The notes beneath the pieces were generated by a model that made no database searches, was not told the DNA's origin, and saw nothing but the letters and a program-made list of their open reading frames with translations. A stretch of DNA of 5,130 nt, taken from assembly GCA_022013235.1 (NCBI GenBank), contig JAKLQR010000074.1, positions 1 to 5,130 on the forward strand, in the 5' to 3' direction. A program made the position numbers and the translations under genes. Below, one piece after another: positions 1-4,494 of this stretch (position 1 is the stretch's first letter; every line of letters begins with the position of its first letter). The stretch is from Thermodesulfovibrionales bacterium (GTDB lineage: Bacteria > Nitrospirota > Thermodesulfovibrionia > Thermodesulfovibrionales > SM23-35).

Positions 1-794
1 AACCAGCCGAACCACAGGAGCCCGGCGCCGGTAACCACAAGGGTCAGGTTGCTCGGCTTGAGTGAGGCTTCGCGTCTTTTGCCGAGGACCAGGGCGCCCA
101 CGAGCGCTGCAATCCCTGCGTTCACATGTACTACTGTGCCGCCTGCAAAATCGAGTGCCCCGAGCTGCGCAAGAAACCCGCCGCCCCATACCCAATGGGC
201 TACGGGAACATATACCAGCGTCATCCAGAGTATTGAGAAGAGTATCCAGGCGGAGAATTTCATCCTCTCAATGAATGCGCCGCTTGCAAGCGCTACCGTG
301 ATCGCTGCGAATGTCATCTGAAATACTATAAAAATGAATTCAGGGATGGTCATCGACAGGCTTTCAACGGTCACCCCGGAAAGGAAGAGCTTTTCAGCGC
401 TCCCGATAAATCCTCCGATATCCGAACCGAAAGTGAACGTATACCCGTAGGCAATCCACAGGAAACTTACGATGCAATACGTTACAAAAGACATCGCCAT
501 GGTATTAAGGGTGTCTTTCCTTTTCGCGAGACCGCCGTAAAACAGCGCGAGCCCCGGAAGTGTCATCAGCATTACGAGCGCGGTAGCGACAATCATCCAG
601 GCGGTATCGCCTGTGTCGAGCTTGGGAGCAGGGGCCTCCTCAACTGCCGGAACCGCTTCATCCATAGGGGCTGGCTGAGCAGGCAAAGCCTGCTCAGCTG
701 CTGGAAGGGTTGGAGGGTTAGCCTGCTCTTCAGCAAAAGCCCATCCGCTTAAAAGCGTCAGCGTTAATATCGTGAATAGAACAAAATTCTTCAT
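1..794 (-). CDS. amt: Ammonium transporter, Amt/MEP/Rh family (3' end beyond the left edge)
   Basis: This gene encodes an inner-membrane ammonium channel of the Amt family, which conducts ammonia/ammonium into the cell and is normally gated by PII proteins. The visible 264 residues are an N-terminal portion (E. coli AmtB has 428). Residues 1-21 form a signal peptide ending in AFA. Residues 22-60 are a Pro/Ala/Glu-rich stretch that typical AmtB proteins lack. About five and a half membrane segments follow. Recognisable Amt signatures are GLALFYGGL (81-89), Q159 and F162 (matching the Phe-gate region around AmtB F107), VWGGG (W203, matching W148), and DFAGGTVVHVNAG (D215 and H223, matching D160 and the first pore histidine H168). 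The ATG at 794 has GGAGG at 801-805. The porin stop lies 12 nt upstream, so the two genes should share a transcript. The second pore histidine and the C-terminal tail that binds PII are outside the window. Family identity is certain; substrate range is inferred from the family. Confidence 0.96.
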   Translation of the reverse strand, partial: MKNFVLFTILTLTLLSGWAFAEEQANPPTLPAAEQALPAQPAPMDEAVPAVEEAPAPKLDTGDTAWMIVATALVMLMTLPGLALFYGGLAKRKDTLNTMAMSFVTYCIVSFLWIAYGYTFTFGSDIGGFIGSAEKLFLSGVTVESLSMTIPEFIFIVFQMTFAAITVALASGAFIERMKFSAWILFSILWMTLVYVPVAHWVWGGGFLAQLGALDFAGGTVVHVNAGIAALVGALVLGKRREASLKPSNLTLVVTGAGLLWFGW

Positions 795-806
795 TCTTTG
801 CCTCCG

Positions 807-1574
807 TTAAAAGCTCAGTGCCAGGTTGACGCCGCCGTAGAAAATGTCCTTGTCACCATCATCACTGATGTTTTTTATCGCCTCTTTCGCGTCGTTGCTC
901 AAGGGGAACGAGTAAGCGATCTTCGGTGTTACGGATACTGCCTTCCATACAGGGATAGTCATTGAGGAAGAGATTTCACCATTGTAGAAGTTGTTGAAGT
1001 CCTCACCATTTTTGTCATATCCCATTACCTTGTTTTTGATGTTATAGCTCACCGATGCTCCCAGGTCCAATGACATTTCTTTCATGACCTCGAAAGAATG
1101 TCCGACTGAAGCAACCACGAAAGCACCCTGCCCCTCATCATAATCATAGTAGATTGTGAGTGTCGGGCTGAGCAGAGTGTCATAGCCAGCAGAGACGAAG
1201 AGTTCCTGTGTGTCATTCGCGCCGTCCAGTGCATAATAAATATATCCGGCGGTAAGGCTGATCTTGTCGATCGAGCGGGTATAGGTCAGGGTTACGTCCG
1301 TCTCTGTCATTTCGCCATGTCCGGTATCGCTGCTGGTTGCTTCCGGTCTGTCAGAGTCATAGTTTGCCCATATATTTGCGCCAAACACTCCATAGGTTAT
1401 GGCTACGGACGGCTGGACTACCCAACTATTTCTTAACTTCTGTCCTCTCCATACATAATTGCTCATGACATCTGCCGAAACACTTCCCTCTGTCTTGATG
1501 TCTTCTGCATAGAGACTTCCTGCCGCCATTACTGCAATGATCATTGCCAGAACCAAAACTCTAAAACTTTTCAT
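807..1574 (-). CDS. TorF-family putative outer-membrane porin
   Basis: The product has 255 residues. Residues 1-23 are a signal peptide cleaved after SLYA, and the mature chain has alternating polar/hydrophobic strands typical of a beta-barrel. SNYVWRGQ (38-45), close to the mature N-terminus, is the hallmark of the TorF/Gcw_chp putative porin family. The chain ends in LALSF with a terminal Phe, the usual outer-membrane insertion signal. Its length fits the family. The ATG at 1574 is preceded by GGAGGG (1579-1584) four bases away, which fixes the start. It lies 69 nt after the small helix-turn-helix gene and 12 nt before amt, so the likely role is passage of a nitrogen-related solute across the outer membrane, working with the Amt channel. 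That role is inferred from context; the substrate of this family is not established. A non-channel barrel role is possible. Confidence 0.85.
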   Translation of the reverse strand: MKSFRVLVLAMIIAVMAAGSLYAEDIKTEGSVSADVMSNYVWRGQKLRNSWVVQPSVAITYGVFGANIWANYDSDRPEATSSDTGHGEMTETDVTLTYTRSIDKISLTAGYIYYALDGANDTQELFVSAGYDTLLSPTLTIYYDYDEGQGAFVVASVGHSFEVMKEMSLDLGASVSYNIKNKVMGYDKNGEDFNNFYNGEISSSMTIPVWKAVSVTPKIAYSFPLSNDAKEAIKNISDDGDKDIFYGGVNLALSF

Positions 1575-1610
1575 TTTTCCCTCCGGTATGTTGGTTATTT
1601 ATATTTTTGC

Positions 1611-1646
1611 TGCGTACTGCGTACTGCGTAGTGTGCTTAGTGCTTA
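1611..1646. repeat. Short tandem heptamer repeat (TGCGTAC-type)
   Basis: The plus strand shows TGCGTAC, TGCGTAC, TGCGTAG, then TG, then the diverged units TGCTTAG and TGCTTAA. The last unit includes the stop codon of the helix-turn-helix gene (TTA at 1644-1646). The array fills the first half of the 69-nt gap between that gene and the porin. It looks like slippage-generated or dispersed heptamer DNA. No function can be read from it. Confidence 0.7.
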
Positions 1647-1820
1647 ATGTTCTCCATCCTCCTCCTTTCTGATTTTGTATTTCCTGATCTTGTATCCAAT
1701 CATCCTTTCCGTTATATCCAGCTTTTTTGCAGCCCTTGCCATTATCCAGTTGGATGTTCTCATTGCATTGAGTATCTCTTCTCTCTCTATCTCTTTCACT
1801 TTTTCCCTTAGCGATCCCAT
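1644..1820 (-). CDS. Small NifA-type Fis-family helix-turn-helix protein
   Basis: This is a 58-residue basic protein made almost entirely of one Fis-type (HTH_8) DNA-binding domain. The core NWIMARAAKKLDITERMIGY followed by KIRKYKI closely resembles the C-terminal helix-turn-helix of NifA, the sigma-54 activator of nitrogen-fixation genes (pattern GWVQAKAARxLGMTPRQIAY). The preceding segment LREKVKEIEREEILNAM is also typical of that part of NifA. No AAA+ ATPase or GAF domain is attached, and I found no remnant of one in the three minus frames upstream. The ATG at 1820 is preferred because AGGTGA (1825-1830) sits 4 nt upstream. A TTG at 1865 would add 15 residues but has no Shine-Dalgarno sequence. 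The gene heads the porin-amt unit, so it may act on that unit or compete with a full-length NifA. It could instead be the surviving tail of a deleted nifA. Lacking an ATPase domain, it cannot activate sigma-54 polymerase by itself. Confidence 0.75.
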   Translation of the reverse strand: MGSLREKVKEIEREEILNAMRTSNWIMARAAKKLDITERMIGYKIRKYKIRKEEDGEH

Positions 1821-1823
1821 CGT

Positions 1824-1830
1824 CTCACCT
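1824..1830 (-). promoter_or_regulatory. Ribosome binding site deciding the start of the helix-turn-helix gene
   Basis: On the minus strand AGGTGAG ends 3 nt before the ATG at 1820. AGGTGA is an exact match to part of the anti-Shine-Dalgarno complement. The upstream TTG candidate at 1865 has nothing comparable, so this site supports the 58-residue product. Confidence 0.6.
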
Positions 1831-1841
1831 GTTCTCTTTAT

Positions 1842-1857
1842 ATCGAAAACCGTGCCA
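1842..1857 (-). promoter_or_regulatory. Partial sigma-54-like -24/-12 element
   Basis: The minus strand reads TGGCACG-GTTT-TCGAT. The -24 half is a perfect match to the sigma-54 consensus TGGCACG-N4-TTGCW. The -12 half has GA in place of the nearly invariant GC, at the correct GG-N10 spacing. Transcription would start near 1831, just before the ribosome binding site of the helix-turn-helix gene. A sigma-54 promoter would suit an amt operon, but the -12 mismatch usually abolishes function, so this is only a candidate. Confidence 0.22.
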
Positions 1858-1874
1858 GTTTGCAACTTGTTGAT

Positions 1875-1900
1875 TTAAAAAAGGAAAGGTTCTTTTTTAA
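1875..1900. repeat. AT-rich perfect inverted repeat (9-bp arms)
   Basis: TTAAAAAAG (1875-1883) and CTTTTTTAA (1892-1900) are perfect inverted arms around an 8-base spacer. The stem is almost all A/T, so it is a poor terminator. It lies upstream of the helix-turn-helix gene, next to the palindrome cluster at 1902-1940, and may be regulatory DNA or a bent A-tract. Confidence 0.5.
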
Positions 1901-1901
1901 T

Positions 1902-1940
1902 GCTACAATTTTGCATGACGCTACAATTTTGTAGTACAAA
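1902..1940. promoter_or_regulatory. Candidate operator cluster of repeated and palindromic boxes
   Basis: GCTACAATTTTG occurs twice, at 1902-1913 and 1920-1931, with an 18-bp period. The second copy opens a palindrome, CTACAA-TT-TTGTAG (1921-1934), which overlaps another perfect one, TTTGTA-G-TACAAA (1928-1940). Repeated half-sites plus dyads upstream of a gene suggest a transcription-factor site. The protein that binds is unknown. The boxes do not match the NifA site TGT-N10-ACA. Confidence 0.45.
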
Positions 1941-2147
1941 TAGTGGTGCGCACAGCAGTTTTCCGGGCGAGAGGAGGGAATGCCGGAATTTTATGGGCAG
2001 AGCAAGTTTTCTATGAAAGCCGCATGATCAGTACTCTATGAAACAAAATGAATGCCATTCGAAGTATTCAGCGGGTATTTAGCCACAAGACAAGGCTTGC
2101 CACTCTTATCTTGCTCTATATGTTGTCATGAAAATCTTTATATAGTA

Positions 2148-3632
2148 TTAGGCAGTTTCGCCTAAATCTTCTGCGATTGCCTGGAACTGGACTAAAGCTG
2201 CCTGGAGGTCTTCGACGATCTCGCGGGCGAGGATGTCGGGGTCAGGAAGGTTGTCGGAATCTTCGATGCTTTCGTCTTTGAGCCAGAAGATGTCGAGGCT
2301 TGCTTTGTCCCGGTTAACCAGCTCTTCATAATCGAAGGCCCGCCAGCGGCCTTCCGGTTTTTTCTCTGACCATGTGGGTTTTCTGTTATGACGGTTCTCC
2401 GGGTTATAACATTTTACGAACTCGTCAAGATCGCTGCGTTTGAGCGGATTTGTCTTGAGGGTAAAATCCTTATTCGTCCTGAAGTCATAAATCCAAAGTT
2501 TCTTTGTCCATGGTTTCTCTGAGGCAGGCTTTTTGTCAAAGAAGAGCACATTTGCCTTAACTCCCTGGGCATAAAATAGACCTGTAGGGAGTCTCAACAA
2601 AGTATGCACATCGCATTCATGGAGCAGTTTGCGACGAACCGTTTCCCCTGCTCCGCCTTCAAACAACACATTATCGGGGACGACGATGGCAGCACGGCCA
2701 TGTTGTTTGAGCAATGTCTTCACATGCTGAAGAAAATTGAGCTGCTTGTTCGATGTCGTTGCCCAGAAATCCTGGCGCTCATAGATCAGTGTTTCCCGAT
2801 CAGCCTTTCCCTCACCATTTACGATAGTGATACTGCTTTTCTTCCCGAAGGGGGGATTCGTAAGCACTATGTCGAAATAATCTCCGGGGTGGCCGGCTAA
2901 TGAATCGATAACTATGATAGGAAGTGTGTCACCGCCGATGCCGTGAAGCATAAAGTTCATCGCACAAAGCCGGGCAGTATTCTGTACCAGTTCCCAGCCC
3001 CATAAGGCTTTTTCATCGAGAAATCTTTTTTGATCCTTAGTCAGTCTGTAATGATCTGCAATAAAGTCATGTGCAGCGATAAGAAAACCGCCAGTCCCAC
3101 AGGCAGGGTCACAAATCGTCTCATTTGGCTTAGGGGCCATTACATCAACGATCGTCTGAATGAGTGGACGAGGGGTAAAGTATTGTCCAGCCCCGGATTT
3201 TGTATCTTGTGCATTCTTTTCAAGAAGCCCTTCGTATGCATCCCCTTTCACATCAGCACTCATTGACGACCAATTTTCTTTATTAATCAGGTCAACAATA
3301 AGACGGCGGAGCTTGGCCGGGTCCTGAAATTTGTTCTGGGCTTTGTTAAATATGAGACCTAAAAGCCCTTTCTCCTTCCCAAGCCTTTCGAGGACATGAC
3401 GGTAGTGATTAAAAAGGTCTTCACCATCTTTCTTCAGAAGACTCTGCCAATTGTATTCAGTTGGAATAGGGCTTTTCTGGTTATACAGCGGCTTTGAACG
3501 CTCATCAGCCATTTTGAGAAAAAGGAGATACGTAAGCTGCTCAACATAATCCCCATAACTCATCCCATCGTCCCGGAGGACGTTACAGTAGTTCCAGAGT
3601 TTTTGGACAATTGATGACGATCCGTTAGGCAT
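2148..3632 (-). CDS. hsdM: Type I restriction-modification DNA methyltransferase, HsdM subunit
   Basis: HsdM is the catalytic subunit of Type I systems: with a specificity subunit (HsdS) it transfers a methyl group from S-adenosylmethionine to adenine N6 in a bipartite target. From the ATG at 3632 the product has 494 residues, close to the usual length (E. coli HsdM 529). Residues 1-130 are the HsdM N-terminal helical domain, opening with GSSSIVQKLWNYCNVLRDDG. Then come GQYFTPR (149-155), SAM-binding motif I DPACGTGGF (175-183) and catalytic motif IV NPPFG (259-263). The C-terminus is complete. An ATG at 3677 would add the lysine-rich MTTKKIRKRKGLYKK, but conserved similarity starts only after it and that extension lies over the RAYT coding region, so 3632 is preferred. 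The gene overlaps the RAYT stop by 8 nt and may be translationally coupled to it. No hsdS follows, so activity depends on an HsdS encoded elsewhere. Confidence 0.95.
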   Translation of the reverse strand: MPNGSSSIVQKLWNYCNVLRDDGMSYGDYVEQLTYLLFLKMADERSKPLYNQKSPIPTEYNWQSLLKKDGEDLFNHYRHVLERLGKEKGLLGLIFNKAQNKFQDPAKLRRLIVDLINKENWSSMSADVKGDAYEGLLEKNAQDTKSGAGQYFTPRPLIQTIVDVMAPKPNETICDPACGTGGFLIAAHDFIADHYRLTKDQKRFLDEKALWGWELVQNTARLCAMNFMLHGIGGDTLPIIVIDSLAGHPGDYFDIVLTNPPFGKKSSITIVNGEGKADRETLIYERQDFWATTSNKQLNFLQHVKTLLKQHGRAAIVVPDNVLFEGGAGETVRRKLLHECDVHTLLRLPTGLFYAQGVKANVLFFDKKPASEKPWTKKLWIYDFRTNKDFTLKTNPLKRSDLDEFVKCYNPENRHNRKPTWSEKKPEGRWRAFDYEELVNRDKASLDIFWLKDESIEDSDNLPDPDILAREIVEDLQAALVQFQAIAEDLGETA

Positions 3633-4218
3633 TTTTTTGTATAGTCCCTTTCTTTTCCGGATTTTCTTCGTCGTCATTCCATTTTAAAGGATTGTATCTG
3701 ATATATTCCCGAATTGCTTGCAATTCTCTGTCATCGCGGATGATATGCTCGTAATAATTCCGCTGCCAAATGGACGTGCCTAGGGTATTACGGATTTGGT
3801 TGATTGTTTTTGCGGTCTGATATTTAAAATATGCCACGATTTGTCCCAATGTGATTTTCCGTAGTAGGGGCGGGGTCTCCCCGCCCTGTTGTGTGAATTT
3901 AATTGTATCTGAATCGGATGAAAAGGGCGAGGAGACCTCGCCCCTACAATTGTTAATGAAAATGACACCATGAATATGATTCGGCATCACAACAAATTCG
4001 TCACATTCCACGTTGATAAAATGGCCCGGGATTTCATTCCAACATTTCATCACCATTTCTCCATATTCATTCAATCCCGCTGTGCCATGCTTTATTTCGC
4101 CGAACATACACTCTTTATTCAACGAACATACCGTCACGAAATACGCCCCCGTCTGTGAATAATCATGTCCTTTCAAACGAATTGAGCGGCGATGATGGAT
4201 TTCAGGGTTGTATATCAT
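3625..4218 (-). CDS. REP-associated tyrosine transposase (RAYT, Y1_Tnp/IS200-like)
   Basis: This 197-residue protein belongs to the Y1 HUH single-strand DNA transposase superfamily; RAYTs bind and cut REP palindromes and are thought to spread them. Seen here are the N-terminal RRSIRLKGHDYSQTGAYFVT (10-29), the metal-binding HUH motif PNHIHG with H81 and H83, and the C-terminal WQRNYYEHIIR followed by REYIRYNP. By comparison with E. coli RAYT (Y115 in DYIYINP) the catalytic tyrosine should be Y172. All key residues are present and there is no frameshift, so it may be active. Residues 91-99 and 111-119, in the variable loop after the HUH motif, are encoded by two inverted REP-like palindromes. 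The start at 4218 has only a weak ribosome binding site. The gene lies between the hsdR-fic frame and hsdM and ends 8 nt inside hsdM, suggesting it joined this restriction locus secondarily. Confidence 0.92.
   Translation of the reverse strand: MIYNPEIHHRRSIRLKGHDYSQTGAYFVTVCSLNKECMFGEIKHGTAGLNEYGEMVMKCWNEIPGHFINVECDEFVVMPNHIHGVIFINNCRGEVSSPFSSDSDTIKFTQQGGETPPLLRKITLGQIVAYFKYQTAKTINQIRNTLGTSIWQRNYYEHIIRDDRELQAIREYIRYNPLKWNDDEENPEKKGTIQKNA
3864..3888 (+). repeat. REP-like palindrome A, inside the RAYT gene
   Basis: GTAG precedes a perfect GC-rich hairpin: GGGCGGGG (3868-3875), spacer TCT, CCCCGCCC (3879-3886). A short GTAG-type head followed by a GC-rich stem is the usual layout of REP elements. 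It encodes residues 111-119 of the RAYT and forms an inverted pair with element B 34 bp away. Confidence 0.75.
3923..3947 (-). repeat. REP-like palindrome B, inside the RAYT gene
   Basis: Read on the minus strand, GTAG precedes GGGCGAGG (3943-3936), spacer TCT and CCTCGCCC (3932-3925), then TTTT. It is the inverted partner of element A, with the same head and spacer and a paired G-to-A change in the stem. It encodes RAYT residues 91-99. On the coding strand the GC stem followed by T residues also resembles an intrinsic terminator inside the gene. Confidence 0.75.
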
Positions 4219-4278
4219 GGGTAAATATCCGATCGTTCCCGTAGGGGCGAGGTAACCTCGCCCTTTTATATATCATGG
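4211..4278. repeat. 10-bp direct repeats flanking REP element C
   Basis: TATATCATGG occurs at 4211-4220 and again at 4269-4278, bracketing the segment that contains REP element C. The first copy includes the RAYT start codon in reverse complement. This could mark an insertion footprint or a small duplication. Y1 transposases do not normally create target duplications, so its origin is unclear. Confidence 0.45.
4241..4265 (+). repeat. REP-like palindrome C, upstream of the RAYT gene
   Basis: GTAG precedes GGGCGAGG (4245-4252), spacer TAA and CCTCGCCC (4256-4263), then TTTT. It is the same family as elements A and B. It lies in the 78-bp gap between the diverging RAYT and antitoxin-like genes. 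On the plus strand the stem plus T-run could work as a terminator just before the promoter of the small plus-strand gene. Confidence 0.75.
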
Positions 4279-4282
4279 TTTT

Positions 4283-4291
4283 TGGTATAAT
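4283..4291 (+). promoter_or_regulatory. Extended -10 promoter of the antitoxin-like gene
   Basis: TGG-TATAAT is a perfect sigma-70 extended -10 element (TGn plus TATAAT at 4286-4291). No good -35 is visible, which extended -10 promoters tolerate. Transcription should start about 6-7 nt downstream, at 4297-4298. That is the A or T of the ATG, so the mRNA is probably leaderless. Confidence 0.6.
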
Positions 4292-4296
4292 AATAC

Positions 4297-4494
4297 ATGC
4301 CGAAAAAATCATTAAAAGATACAAATCCATATTTAAAAGACCCTGAACTTGGCAAAGCCTTGCTCTATCAATCCGTCTCTTCCTCAACCGCAGTCGAAGG
4401 GGTTCTTACTAAGTATCCCAAACTCTCAAAAGCAACGATAAAGAAGCTGAAAGCTGCTATCTCAGTAAACGAGCCCTCAGCGTCTTACGAATAA
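4297..4494 (+). CDS. Small Fic antitoxin-like protein (S-x-x-x-E-G motif)
   Basis: This is the only plus-strand gene, encoding 65 mostly basic residues. Residues 8-24 (DTNPYLKDPELGKALLY) lead into SVSSSTAVEG, which contains S30-x-x-x-E34-G35. That is the (S/T)xxxE(G/N) inhibition motif by which Fic antitoxins such as VbhA push a glutamate into the Fic active site and block ATP positioning. Residues 41-53 form a lysine-rich helix-like tail. The gene converges on the Fic-encoding frame and overlaps its 3' end by 38 nt. Known class I Fic antitoxins are encoded in tandem upstream of their toxins, so this arrangement is unusual. A strong extended -10 lies just before the ATG and there is no ribosome binding site, consistent with leaderless translation. 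Motif and context agree, but the short length and short motif leave some risk of coincidence. Confidence 0.65.
   Translation: MPKKSLKDTNPYLKDPELGKALLYQSVSSSTAVEGVLTKYPKLSKATIKKLKAAISVNEPSASYE

Larger units (their letters stand above)
1821..2147. other. Gene-free gap between hsdM and the helix-turn-helix gene
   Basis: No convincing reading frame, tRNA or strong terminator was found on either strand. The left part (1824-1940) holds the candidate promoter, hairpin and operator boxes described separately. The right part (about 1941-2147) has only minor features: the 8-bp palindrome GTGCGCAC (1946-1953) and TCTATGAAA repeated at 2010-2018 and 2035-2043. I looked here for an hsdS remnant downstream of hsdM and saw none. 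Confidence 0.6.

Noticed and set aside
49..321. Plus-strand frames opposite amt
   Set aside because: Antisense shadows of a clear transporter coding sequence, with no family resemblance.
806..824. TGGCAC before amt as a sigma-54 promoter
   Set aside because: The -12 half reads TTTT instead of TTGC, and the sequence encodes the conserved end of the porin, so the match is likely chance.
1675..1878. Hydrophobic 67-residue plus-strand frame
   Set aside because: Antisense to the helix-turn-helix gene; its hydrophobic character follows from reading lysine/glutamate-rich codons in reverse.
2083..2101. CAAG...CTTG dyad as a terminator for hsdM
   Set aside because: Short imperfect arms, low stability and no T-run after it on the minus strand.
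1941..2147. A degraded hsdS or an AAA+ remnant of nifA in the gap
   Set aside because: Translation of the minus strand shows only short stop-broken frames with no specificity-subunit or ATPase motif.
3780..3971. A second minus-strand frame inside the RAYT gene
   Set aside because: Frame-shifted shadow of the RAYT; its apparent order comes from the GC-rich REP palindromes.
3864..4265. The repeated palindromes as a CRISPR array
   Set aside because: Only three units, in mixed orientation and with irregular spacing; they fit REP elements next to a RAYT.
4202..4387. A 61-codon minus-strand frame starting opposite the antitoxin-like gene
   Set aside because: It runs through REP element C and out of frame into the RAYT start, has no recognisable domain, and is opposite a better-supported plus-strand gene.
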